NCBI GenBank assembly: GCA_016192825.1
Contig: JACPTK010000096.1
Coordinates: 1-64,000 of the forward strand
Direction of reading: 5' to 3'
Origin: Betaproteobacteria bacterium
Lineage (GTDB): Bacteria > Pseudomonadota > Gammaproteobacteria > Burkholderiales > SG8-41
DNA: 64,000 bases
The position numbers and the translations under genes were made by a program. The notes below the pieces were generated by a model that saw only the letters and a program-made list of their open reading frames with translations, was not told where the DNA came from and searched no databases. Below are positions 32,964 through 41,376 of this stretch, in pieces. Positions within the stretch are counted from its first letter, which is position 1, and the number at the start of each line of letters is the position of its first letter.

Positions 32964-34184
32964 CTACGCCTCGGATCCAAGGATTAACGTAACGCAGCTC
33001 CTGTTGTTGCGCGCGTAGGTCATGCCGCCAAACCCGGACGCGGCGGCAACCGCGGCGCCCTTGACCTGACGCTCGCCGGCCTCGCCCCGCAGTTGCGTGA
33101 CGGCTTCGATCAGCGGCATGAAGCCGCCAATGGCGCCGCCGGGCTGGCCGCCCGAGAGCTGGCCGCCATCCGTGGAGATGGGGAAGTCCCCTTGGCAGGT
33201 CAGGTTCCGCTCGGCGACAAACTGCGCGCCTTCCCCCTTTTTGCAGAAACCGTAGTCTTCCATCTGGATGAGCACGATCATCGGGTAGTCGTCGTACGGC
33301 TCGAAGATGTCGATGTCCTTGTGCTGAACGCCCGCCATCCTGAACGCGTCCGGCGCCGCCTGCGCGAATCCCGTCATGGTGATGTCGGGGCGGGTCCGGG
33401 AGCCGTGGTAGTAGTTGTTGACCTCCCCGAACCCGAGCAGGTAGACCGGCCTGTCGGTGATCTTCCGGGCCGTCTCGACCGAGGTGACGATGTACGCTAG
33501 GCCGCCGTTGACCAGGGGAACGCAGTCGAGCAGCCGCACGGGATCGGACAGAAGGCGCGAGGCCAGATACTCCTGCACGGTGAACGGCTGGCGGTAGATC
33601 GCGCCGGGATTGAGCGAGGCATGGTAGCGCGTGGCAACGGCAATCTTGCCCAGGGCGTTGCTCAGGCGCTCGCGCGTGATCGGGTACTGGTGCATGTAGC
33701 GGGTCTGCACGAGCGCAAACTGGCCGTTGGCGCCCATCACGCCGAAGGGCCCCTGGAAATCCCAGAAGACGCCGCGCGTGCGCTCCGGGGAGAGGGGCAG
33801 GCCCGGCGCGACCGATGGGATGGTGCAGGGCGTGTCGGCGCCCAGGACCAGCACGCGATCCACGACGCCGGCATGAATCAGCGCCGCGGCGCGAACCAGC
33901 AGCGCGGCCGCCGTAGCGCCGCCCTGGTCGCCCCGCAGCAGGATCTTGGGGCTGATGCCCAGGCCCTCCGCGACGGCCGCCGACCAGTTCACCGTGTGGC
34001 TCGCTTCGGCATGGGCCACACCGAGACCTTGGTTGTCGAACTCGTTCTTGCTCATGCCCGCCTTGCGCAGGGCCAAGTCCGCGGCCCACGCAAGGTATTC
34101 GTCGATCGTGGGCAGGTGCTCCCCGGGCTTGGCCCGGCTGTAGGGTGTTCTCCCATAGCCGACGATGGCTACTTTTCCGCGCAT
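32964..34184 (-). CDS. Thiolase-superfamily protein (SCPx/Ltp type)
   Basis: This 406-aa protein has the thiolase fold with MRGKVAIVGYGRTPYSRAKPGEHLPTIDEYLAWAADLALRKAG, a conserved region near DQGGATAAALLVRAAALIHAGVVDRVLVLGAD, and a C-terminal segment ending ASGFGGMTYARNNRSC. The nucleophile loop that normally contains Cys reads LRGDQGGATAA, so the canonical thiolase cysteine seems missing there. Such proteins pair with DUF35 and act as retro-aldolases that cleave a CoA-linked side chain (the Ltp2 type). The two genes are separated by 3 bp. The exact substrate is not shown. Confidence 0.88.
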   Translation of the reverse strand: MRGKVAIVGYGRTPYSRAKPGEHLPTIDEYLAWAADLALRKAGMSKNEFDNQGLGVAHAEASHTVNWSAAVAEGLGISPKILLRGDQGGATAAALLVRAAALIHAGVVDRVLVLGADTPCTIPSVAPGLPLSPERTRGVFWDFQGPFGVMGANGQFALVQTRYMHQYPITRERLSNALGKIAVATRYHASLNPGAIYRQPFTVQEYLASRLLSDPVRLLDCVPLVNGGLAYIVTSVETARKITDRPVYLLGFGEVNNYYHGSRTRPDITMTGFAQAAPDAFRMAGVQHKDIDIFEPYDDYPMIVLIQMEDYGFCKKGEGAQFVAERNLTCQGDFPISTDGGQLSGGQPGGAIGGFMPLIEAVTQLRGEAGERQVKGAAVAAASGFGGMTYARNNRSCVTLILGSEA

Positions 34185-34221
34185 GCGCTCACCTCGTGTT
34201 GGTCGTTCATGCCAGCTGCTC

Positions 34222-35634
34222 CTATCCGATCGCGGGCGCCCGTTCCGCCCGGCGCGTGTCCCGCGCCGCTGCTTCCAGCATCTCGTTCACCCGGGTGAAC
34301 TTTTCCCTGGGCTTTCCCGCGGCCTCGCCGCGCAGCACCTCCGCGGCGTCGATCTTCTGCCAGTCCGACCAGCCCACCACGCGTATCCCCCGGGCCGCGA
34401 GCAGGGCCGATAAGCCGTCGGCGCCGCTTCGCGCGCCCGCCGACAGGCCCGGCAAGTCCGACAGCAGCGATGTCACCGTGGCCACGCTGTCGGCGCGATT
34501 GGTGCCGATGATTCCGGTCGGCCCGCGCTTGATCCAGCCCGTCACATACAGGCCCGGAACGACGCTCTCGCCCTCGACGACGCGTCCGTCCCGATTCGGG
34601 ATCACGCTCCGCTCCTCGTCGAAGGGGACGCCTGGAACGGCGGCGCCCCGATAGCCGATGCTGCGAAACAGCACACCGCAGGAAAGCTCCTCCACCTCGC
34701 CCGTTGGGCGCGCAACCTGCCGGAAAGGATCCCCCTCGAGACGGTTACGCATCAGGGCCACGCCTTCGAGCCGCTTTCCGCCCTTCAGCGCCGCCGGACT
34801 CCTGAGGAACCGGATGTGGCAGCGCCGCCGCCGCGTCGGCGCCGGGCGCGCGGCGAAGCCCTGGAGCACTTCGTAGCTCTTGAGGCTTGCCCGGCTTTGC
34901 CGGTCCGCCAACTCGTCGCGGCTCGCCGGATTCAGTTCAAGATCGCCCGGCGCGACGACCGGGTCGCAGTCTGCCAGCTCGCCAAGCTCCCTGAGTTCCT
35001 GATGCGTGAACTTCGATTGGGCCGGGCTGCGGCGCCCGATCATGTAAACCTCGCGTATCCGGCTCCGTGCGAGGACCTCGAGCGCGTGCTCGGCGATGTC
35101 GGTTCGCCGGAGCTCGTCCACAGTCTTGCAAAGAATCCGGCAGACATCGATCGCCACATTCCCCTGTCCGATGACCACGGCGCTGTCATGCGACAGGTCG
35201 AACACCCGATCGCGATAGTCGGGGTGGCCGTTGTACCATCCGACAAACTCCGTCGCCGCGTGGCCGCCCGCCAGATGTTCCCCCGGGATCCCGAGCTTCC
35301 GGTCAGTCTCCGCGCCGCAGGCGAGGATGACGACGTGGTAGCAGGCCTTCAGCTCCTCCACGGTGAGATCACATCCCACCGTGACGTTGCCCAGGAATCG
35401 AAATTGCGGGGACCCGGCGATCTGCTGATAGACACGTATCGGTTCCTTGAGCTTCGGGTGATCCGGGGCTACGCCGCTGCGCACCAGCCCAAAGGGTGAG
35501 GGAAGACGCTCGAACATGTCGACGAGGACCACTTGTTCCGATTCGAGCAACGCCTCGGCAGCGTAGAAGCCGCTCGGGCCACTGCCGACGATTGCCGCTC
35601 GCACCGGATTGCGCGCTGTCCCGAGTTTACTCAC
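34222..35634 (-). CDS. Ferredoxin-NADP+ reductase, adrenodoxin-reductase type
   Basis: This 470-aa flavoprotein has an FAD-binding GxGxxG (AAIVGSGPSGFYAAEALL), an NADP-binding VVIGQGNVAIDVCRIL, and DPVVAPGDLELNPAS, like FprA of mycobacteria. It passes electrons between ferredoxin and NADP(H). The start was set at GTG 35634 (VSKLGTARNPVRAAIVG); ATG 35655 would add seven residues. It is in the same operon as a seven-iron ferredoxin and a 2-oxoacid:ferredoxin oxidoreductase, so it probably recycles the ferredoxin reduced by that enzyme. Confidence 0.9.
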   Translation of the reverse strand: MSKLGTARNPVRAAIVGSGPSGFYAAEALLESEQVVLVDMFERLPSPFGLVRSGVAPDHPKLKEPIRVYQQIAGSPQFRFLGNVTVGCDLTVEELKACYHVVILACGAETDRKLGIPGEHLAGGHAATEFVGWYNGHPDYRDRVFDLSHDSAVVIGQGNVAIDVCRILCKTVDELRRTDIAEHALEVLARSRIREVYMIGRRSPAQSKFTHQELRELGELADCDPVVAPGDLELNPASRDELADRQSRASLKSYEVLQGFAARPAPTRRRRCHIRFLRSPAALKGGKRLEGVALMRNRLEGDPFRQVARPTGEVEELSCGVLFRSIGYRGAAVPGVPFDEERSVIPNRDGRVVEGESVVPGLYVTGWIKRGPTGIIGTNRADSVATVTSLLSDLPGLSAGARSGADGLSALLAARGIRVVGWSDWQKIDAAEVLRGEAAGKPREKFTRVNEMLEAAARDTRRAERAPAIG

Positions 35635-35693
35635 GCTGCGCCTTTCCCGTACCAATTAGGCCATCGAACGGCAACGGCCGAGGGCGGCCCGTT

Positions 35694-35999
35694 CTACTCA
35701 AATCCCAACTGCTTTTTCCGCTCTTCCGCACCCGGATACGGCTCTTGCTTCTTACTTATCACCGGCAATCGGGGCGCGCGTTCGGCATTGATGGCGATCC
35801 AGCGCCGCTTCTCCTCGGGAATCGGATCCTCGTAAATGGCCTCGACCGGACACGTCGGTATGCAGGCGCCGCAGTCGATGCATACCGCCGGATCGATATA
35901 AAGCATCTCGTCATCGCCATGAAAACAGGCGACCGGACATACGGTTACACAGTCGGTATAACGACAGCGTTGGCAATTATCGGTTACGACGGTTGTCAT
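35694..35999 (-). CDS. fdxA: Seven-iron ferredoxin (FdxA type)
   Basis: This 101-aa protein has the FdxA cysteine pattern: CQRCRYTDCVTVCPVACF for a 3Fe-4S/4Fe-4S pair and CIDCGACIPTCPVEA for the second cluster. It is a low-potential electron carrier. It lies next to the ferredoxin reductase and the acyl-CoA synthetase. It is the likely electron acceptor for the 2-oxoacid oxidoreductase in this operon, together with the small ferredoxin at 40988. Confidence 0.93.
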   Translation of the reverse strand: MTTVVTDNCQRCRYTDCVTVCPVACFHGDDEMLYIDPAVCIDCGACIPTCPVEAIYEDPIPEEKRRWIAINAERAPRLPVISKKQEPYPGAEERKKQLGFE

Positions 36000-36007
36000 T
36001 GAGTCCT

Positions 36008-38215
36008 CTACTTTTCGGTCGTGTCTTTACTTGCTTGCGCGCTGACCCGGAGTACCGCATCCAGCGCCCAGGCGCCGCGCCCCTCGGGGAATACCCTGAG
36101 GGGATTGATCTCGACGTCCTCGACTTCCGGATGGCTCGCGAGCAGCCGCGCCACCGCCTCGATGCAGCGTGCGGCCGAATCGATGTCCGCCGGGGGGTTG
36201 CTCCGGTTTCCGGCCAGCACGGGGTGGATGCGCAGTTCGCGCAACATTTCGGCGGCTTCCCCGTCCAACAGCGGCAGGACGCGGATCGTCGCATCCCGCA
36301 TCACCTCCGTGTAAATGCCGCCCGAGCCAACCATGACCACGGGACCGAAAACGGGGTCGCGCCGTCCGCCGACGATGAGTTCGATGCCGTCTTCGGCCAT
36401 CGGCGTAACGAGAACCCCTTCGACCGGCAGCCCCGGGATGTGAGCCGCGGCCCTCTGCACGATGGACCTGTATGCGGCGATTAGCTCGCTCTTGTCCCGG
36501 ATCGCCAGCGCCACCGCACCCGCTTCGGTCTTATGCATCAGCCCGGGCGAGCTGACTTTCAGCGCGACCGGGTAGCCGGCCTGCGCGGCAAACGCCGCGG
36601 CCTCCTCCTCGGACGCGCACAGACGCTCATTCGGGACCGGGACACCCCATTCCCGCAGTACCGCCTTCGCGCGCGCTTCGGAATAGCCGCCGGGCGGCGC
36701 CTTCAACCGCTGGCCGCGCCCGGGGCGCGGCAGCGCAAAGCTGCGCGGCTTGCGGCTTCGGGATTCGGTGAACGAGGCCAATGCCGCGAGCGCCCGGACG
36801 CTGCGGGTGGGGCTCGACAGGACCGGCACCCCTTCATTGCGCAGGCGCTCGATCTCCTGAGGGGGGCCCGCAGTCCATGCCGCCACCAGCGGCTTGGTCG
36901 CGGTGCGCGCGAGATCGCGCAAGGCGTCGGCGATCTTCGCGCCGCGGCGGCGCGCGAGCCCCAGGTACAACAGCACCGCGTCCGTTTCCGGGTCATCGAG
37001 CAGGCACTGGAGCGCCCGTCGCAGCATCTCGATCCCGGGATCGCCGAGCCGGAGAAACTGCCCGGTCATGTCGACGGGATTGCGCGCGGAGCCGAAAGCG
37101 GGAACAACCTGCTTCAACGCATTCCCCGTTTCCGGCCGCAGTTGTGCCAGCTGCAGGCCGTGCGTTGCCAGCGCATCCGCGATCAGCACCCCCGCGCCGC
37201 CGGAATTGGTCACCACGGCCACGCGGCGTCCCGCCATGCTGCGCTTCCAGCGCATGACGTTCAGCAAGTCGAGCATGGCCTCTTCGTCGGTCACCCGTAT
37301 GACACCCGTCTGCCGGAACGCGGCGTCATACACCTCGTCGTCCCCGGCAATCGCCGCCGTATGGGAGAGGGCGGCCGCGCTCCCGCCGGGCGTGCGCCCG
37401 GTCTTGATCAGCATGAGCGGCTTGCCGTTCTGGCGCGCCTGCTCCGCGACGGCGAGGAACCGCCGTCCGTCGCGCAGCGCCTCGATGTAGCCCGCCACCA
37501 TGCGAACGTCCGCGTCTGCGACCATGCCCGCCAGGCAATCCGTGATCGTGACGTCGATCTCGTTTCCCGTCGACGCGAAGTACTTGAACCCGATCCCCTG
37601 TTCGGCCGCGAGCGAGAAGATGAACGTCCCGAACGCGCCGCTCTGCGACGCGAATCCGACGGGCCCCGGCTTGATCACGCCGTCGGGGAGCTCGAAACTC
37701 TGGCTGAAGTTCGCGATCAGGCCATCCGCAACATTTGCCACGCCCAGGGCGTTCGGCCCCACCAGCCGCATGCCGGTCCCCCGAATGAGGTCCTTGAGCG
37801 CGCGCTCGCGCTCGGCGCCTTCCGGGCCGGTCTCGGCGAAGCCCGAGCTGAATACGACCGCCTGCTTGACGCCCTTCTGCAGGCAGTCCCAGATAGCCTG
37901 CAGCACCTCGCGATACGGGACCGCGACCACCGCCATGTCGACGGGATCCTTGATTGCGGTAAGGCTGGGGAAGCAGGGATGGCCCTGGACCTCGCGGTAC
38001 TTCTGGTTGACCGGGTAGACCCGTCCGCGATAGCCATAGCGCTGAAGAAAGCGCACCAGCTTGCCCCCGAGCTTGTTGTCATCGGGCGACGCGCCAATGA
38101 TCGCGATGCTGGAGGCACCCAGCATGACGCCGCCGCCGCTGCGGACGGTATTCACGGCCTGGCTCTCCTCCTGGGCGCTCGCGATCTGGGTTGAGGTCAT
38201 CGCTGTTTTCGGCAT
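36008..38215 (-). CDS. Acetate-CoA ligase family (NDP-forming acyl-CoA synthetase)
   Basis: This 735-aa protein has the domain order CoA-binding (IAIIGASPDDNKLGGKLVRFLQRYGYRG), a succinyl-CoA-ligase-like middle (residues 180-480, VGPNALGVANVAD), and a C-terminal ATP-grasp domain (LKAPPGGYSEARAKAVLREWGVPVPNERL...VEDVEINPLRVFPEG). It converts acyl-CoA plus ADP and Pi to acid plus CoA and ATP (or the reverse). In this operon it may capture the energy of the acyl-CoA made by the 2-oxoacid oxidoreductase, or activate the substrate acid. Confidence 0.9.
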   Translation of the reverse strand: MPKTAMTSTQIASAQEESQAVNTVRSGGGVMLGASSIAIIGASPDDNKLGGKLVRFLQRYGYRGRVYPVNQKYREVQGHPCFPSLTAIKDPVDMAVVAVPYREVLQAIWDCLQKGVKQAVVFSSGFAETGPEGAERERALKDLIRGTGMRLVGPNALGVANVADGLIANFSQSFELPDGVIKPGPVGFASQSGAFGTFIFSLAAEQGIGFKYFASTGNEIDVTITDCLAGMVADADVRMVAGYIEALRDGRRFLAVAEQARQNGKPLMLIKTGRTPGGSAAALSHTAAIAGDDEVYDAAFRQTGVIRVTDEEAMLDLLNVMRWKRSMAGRRVAVVTNSGGAGVLIADALATHGLQLAQLRPETGNALKQVVPAFGSARNPVDMTGQFLRLGDPGIEMLRRALQCLLDDPETDAVLLYLGLARRRGAKIADALRDLARTATKPLVAAWTAGPPQEIERLRNEGVPVLSSPTRSVRALAALASFTESRSRKPRSFALPRPGRGQRLKAPPGGYSEARAKAVLREWGVPVPNERLCASEEEAAAFAAQAGYPVALKVSSPGLMHKTEAGAVALAIRDKSELIAAYRSIVQRAAAHIPGLPVEGVLVTPMAEDGIELIVGGRRDPVFGPVVMVGSGGIYTEVMRDATIRVLPLLDGEAAEMLRELRIHPVLAGNRSNPPADIDSAARCIEAVARLLASHPEVEDVEINPLRVFPEGRGAWALDAVLRVSAQASKDTTEK

Positions 38216-38288
38216 CTGGGCAGGCTTTCGGGGTCCCGTGCAAAACGTTCCGTCAAGGCTTCCAGGCGTCTCTTAAATCGCGGTCAGG

Positions 38289-38825
38289 TCAGGCGGTTGC
38301 GCCGATGCTCAAGGCGTATCCCGTGGCGACGGCCTTCTGGTTAAGCTCCTTCCCGCGGGCGATGCGCTCATCGACTACCGCCCGGACGCTGTCCTGAGTC
38401 AGGAGACCGGACAGTCGCGCCACAACCGCGACGGCGATGACGTTCGCGACCACGCGCCTGCCCAGTCCATCCGCCATCTCCGCCAGGCGAACCGCGTGCA
38501 CGGTGCGGCCCCCTTTTTCCGGCAGGCGCGTCACGAACAGGGGATCGTAGATGAGCGTGCCGTCGGGTTTCAGGTACTTGAGATGCGCGTCGAGCGCGTT
38601 CTGGTGCAGAGCGACCAGAATGTCCGGTGCCGTGACCCATGGAAACATCACGGGCTCGTCGCTGATCCTGACATCGGCGACGGCCGGACCGCCCTGGATC
38701 TCGGAGCCGTAGAACTGGGACTGCGTCGCGAACAGGCCTTGCTTGACGGCGGCCGCCGCGAACAATTGCCCGGCCATCACCGAGCCCTGGCCGCCGGTGC
38801 CGGCAATTCGCAATTCGATCAACAC
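38289..38825 (-). CDS. 2-oxoacid:acceptor oxidoreductase, gamma subunit
   Basis: This 178-aa protein has the gamma-subunit core LIELRIAGTGGQGSVMAGQLFAAAAVKQGLFATQSQFYGSEIQGGPAVADVRISDEP. It starts at GTG 38825 with GGAGG 8 bases upstream. With alpha, beta and delta subunits it makes a 2-oxoacid:ferredoxin oxidoreductase (KorABGD type). The longer open frame upstream, through 39869, is a shadow of the alpha gene. Confidence 0.9.
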   Translation of the reverse strand: MLIELRIAGTGGQGSVMAGQLFAAAAVKQGLFATQSQFYGSEIQGGPAVADVRISDEPVMFPWVTAPDILVALHQNALDAHLKYLKPDGTLIYDPLFVTRLPEKGGRTVHAVRLAEMADGLGRRVVANVIAVAVVARLSGLLTQDSVRAVVDERIARGKELNQKAVATGYALSIGATA

Positions 38826-38845
38826 AAGAGAAGCCTCCTCCCTAG

Positions 38846-40018
38846 CTAGCGGGCAACTGCCGAGCACAACGCGATGATTTCCTGAGGAGTAATGAACCGG
38901 GTGTTGATGTGCTGGAGCGGCAGGATCGGAACGCCCGTGTTGTTCAGCGCCTTGCCGACTTCGCCCAGCAGCTGACCGCGGCTCATTTCCGGCACGATCA
39001 CCGCCTTCGCGCGGGCGGCATGCGCGCGAACCTCGGCGTCCGGGAACGGCCAGACGGTCGTGAGCTTGAGCAGGCCCATGCGGATCCCCTGTTGCCGCGC
39101 CAGGTGGACGGCCTCCTTGGCGACCTGCGCCATGATGCCGTAGGCGACCACCAGGATCTCGGCATCGTCGGTCCGGGTGGCTTCCGTCATGACGACCTCG
39201 TCCCGGTGGGACAGAACCTTTTCGTGTATGCGCCGGATGAAGAAATCCAGCTGCACGCCCTTGTCGCGCGTGAACTCGTCCGCGTTGTAGCCGTCGGGGA
39301 CATGGGTACTCCGCCAGGCCCCGTTCTGATAGAAGTAGGTGGCGCGGTACTCGGATCCGACGTCGGCCATGGGCGGGACGTCGTTGACGGTCCGCGCATC
39401 GTACGTCAGGTAGCCGTCCACGGGACCCGACGGACGCGGCCGCTCCTGCAACTCGATGCCGCCGGGGTCCGGCGTCTCGACGGTGTCGCGCAGCAGCCCC
39501 AGGAACAACTCGGTCAGAATCACCACCGGGACCCGGAACCTCTCGGAGAAATTGACCGCCTTGATCGTCAGGCTGTGCGCCTCGGACACCGTCGAGGGCG
39601 CTAGCACGATGCGCATGTAGTCGCCGTTGCTGCCCCAGCGGGATTGCATGAAATCCATTTGCGCCGACGCGGTCGCCACGCCGGCCCCCGGGCCCACCCG
39701 CTGCACGTTGATGACCACAATGGGAATCTCGGAGGCTGCCGCGTCGCCCAGCCCACCCTGCATCAGGGAAAAACCGATGCCGGAGGTGGCTGTGATCGCC
39801 TTGACGCCGACGAGAGACGCTCCCATGCAGGCATGAATGCTCGCGATCTCGTCCTCCATCTGTATGCAAACGCCGCCGACGCCGGGCAAGCGCCGCGACA
39901 TGGCTTCGAAGATTTCGGTGGCCGGCGTGATGGGGTAGCCGGCGAAGAAGCGCACTCCGGCGGCGATGGCGCCCTCGCAGAAAGCCTCGTTGCCTAACAT
40001 GAGCCTGCGCTCACCCAT
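38846..40018 (-). CDS. korA: 2-oxoacid:acceptor oxidoreductase, alpha subunit
   Basis: This 390-aa protein has the alpha-subunit motifs GYPITPATEI (thiamine-diphosphate region), IQMEDEIASIHACMGASLVGVKAITATSGIGFSLMQGGLG and PVVVLTELFLG-like segments. It starts at ATG 40018 behind GGAGGAAGATCC. It binds the 2-oxoacid and works with the thiamine-binding beta subunit. Sequence type is that of KorA/VorB, active on 2-oxoglutarate or branched 2-oxoacids; the substrate is not settled. Confidence 0.93.
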   Translation of the reverse strand: MGERRLMLGNEAFCEGAIAAGVRFFAGYPITPATEIFEAMSRRLPGVGGVCIQMEDEIASIHACMGASLVGVKAITATSGIGFSLMQGGLGDAAASEIPIVVINVQRVGPGAGVATASAQMDFMQSRWGSNGDYMRIVLAPSTVSEAHSLTIKAVNFSERFRVPVVILTELFLGLLRDTVETPDPGGIELQERPRPSGPVDGYLTYDARTVNDVPPMADVGSEYRATYFYQNGAWRSTHVPDGYNADEFTRDKGVQLDFFIRRIHEKVLSHRDEVVMTEATRTDDAEILVVAYGIMAQVAKEAVHLARQQGIRMGLLKLTTVWPFPDAEVRAHAARAKAVIVPEMSRGQLLGEVGKALNNTGVPILPLQHINTRFITPQEIIALCSAVAR

Positions 40019-40086
40019 CTGGATCTTCCTCCGTTCTGGCGGTGACAAACTGCCCGTGCAGGGGGCGGCGCCCCCGGTTTCGTTCC

Positions 40087-40959
40087 CTACGCGTGCCGTG
40101 GTTCGCGCGCCTGCTGGTTGTCCTGCTGGACCCGGCGTATCAGGTCGTAGTACTCGGCGCAGAATTCCGGCCGGCTTGTGTCTTTGTAGATCTCGCCGAT
40201 GATCCACTTGCCCTTGAGTTCCTCGGGCTTCATGTTGGCGGCGGTCGTCACGGGCACCGAATTGTCGCGGAAGAGCTCGAGCATGGACACGGCGTCCGGC
40301 GTGCCATTGCGCTTTCCGTACAGCACATGACAGTTGATCAGGACTTCGATGACCGCGAACCCCTTGTGCTGAATGCCGTCCGCGATCAGTCGCGCGGTCA
40401 TCACGGGGTGGAAGGAGGTACTGCGGGCGATATAGGTCGCGCCCGCCCCGCGCGCCAGATCGTAAATATCGAACGGATTCTCGGGGCAGCCGTAGGGGGA
40501 CGTTTCCGTGATCGCTCCCTTGGGAGTCGTGGGGCCGTACTGTCCACCGGTTTCGCTGTAACCGAAGTTATTGAAAACGACCACGGTAATGTCGATGTTG
40601 CGGCGGGCAGCGTGGATGAAATGGGAGGCGCCGATAGCCAAGGCATCGCCATCGCCCTGAAGCGTGAGCACGGTCAACTCGGGCCGCGCCATTTTCATGC
40701 CCATGGCGACCGCGACCGCGCGACCGTGGGGGCCGTGATAGCCGCTGAGCCCCAGTTGCTCGCCCATCACGGTATAACAGCCGCTGCCGCTGGCGTACGC
40801 CACCTGGCGGGGGTTCAGCGCCAGGGATTCGATGGCATTGGCGACGGCCGCCTGGCCGATCCCCAATCCGCACCCGGAACAATAGCGCCAATGGCCTGAC
40901 TGGGGTAGATTGGAGTACTTGTTCCATAACGTCTTGATTGGTATCTGGGCGATTCCCAT
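40087..40959 (-). CDS. korB: 2-oxoacid:acceptor oxidoreductase, beta subunit
   Basis: This 290-aa subunit binds thiamine diphosphate: GDGDALAIGASHFIHAARRNIDITVVVFNNFGYSETGGQYGPTTP is the TPP-binding motif. YCSGCGLGI carries part of the [4Fe-4S] cluster ligands. With the alpha subunit it catalyses oxidative decarboxylation of a 2-oxoacid to acyl-CoA and reduced ferredoxin. The gene lies 28 bp from the delta subunit gene and 68 bp from the alpha gene. Confidence 0.93.
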   Translation of the reverse strand: MGIAQIPIKTLWNKYSNLPQSGHWRYCSGCGLGIGQAAVANAIESLALNPRQVAYASGSGCYTVMGEQLGLSGYHGPHGRAVAVAMGMKMARPELTVLTLQGDGDALAIGASHFIHAARRNIDITVVVFNNFGYSETGGQYGPTTPKGAITETSPYGCPENPFDIYDLARGAGATYIARSTSFHPVMTARLIADGIQHKGFAVIEVLINCHVLYGKRNGTPDAVSMLELFRDNSVPVTTAANMKPEELKGKWIIGEIYKDTSRPEFCAEYYDLIRRVQQDNQQAREPRHA

Positions 40960-40987
40960 AGGCGTAGGCCTTTATCGGTTCAGCAAT

Positions 40988-41206
40988 TCAGGTCTTGACC
41001 TGCACTTCGACCGCCCACTCGGGGCACAACAGCTTGCACAAATTGCATCCCGTGCACGCATCGATATTGACGACTTTTGCCTTCCTGAGGGGCGGGGCGG
41101 ACGCCAGTACGCTGGTGGGGCAGAATCTGACGCAGATGTCACAGGAGCGGCAACCGGATTCGTTGATGATGACGTCGAACCGTTTCCGGGCTGTGGTGGC
41201 GGCCAT
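40988..41206 (-). CDS. 2-oxoacid:acceptor oxidoreductase, delta subunit (8Fe ferredoxin)
   Basis: This 72-aa protein has two 4Fe-4S motifs: CRSCDICVRFCPTS and CTGCNLCKLLCPEW. It is the delta (ferredoxin-like) subunit that passes electrons from the beta subunit to ferredoxin. It is the first gene of the minus-strand operon, immediately next to the divergent LysR gene, whose operator probably controls it. Confidence 0.92.
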   Translation of the reverse strand: MAATTARKRFDVIINESGCRSCDICVRFCPTSVLASAPPLRKAKVVNIDACTGCNLCKLLCPEWAVEVQVKT

Positions 41207-41357
41207 GTCCGCGTGGTCCTTTATGCCTGCGAGTGGACTGCGTCGTGTCTCCGGATCTGCCGTAATCGCGCGATGCGCCAGGGCGTCGCGACGACCCTTA
41301 CGGCACCGATGTTGACACCGTTTCTCGATTACTGCAATTATCTAATATTCATCGTAC

Positions 41358-41373
41358 GATAACTTTAGTTATC
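41358..41373. promoter_or_regulatory. Palindromic operator (LysR-type) at the divergent promoter
   Basis: GATAACT-TT-AGTTATC is a 7-bp inverted repeat, 4 bases before the LysR start. Nearby TTATC (41339-41343) and GATAA form further half-sites of the T-N11-A type. A plausible lysR promoter lies upstream: TTGACA at 41312-41317 and AATTAT at 41336-41341 (18-bp spacing). The palindrome sits at the start region and could allow autoregulation. Confidence 0.55.
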
Positions 41374-41376
41374 GCC

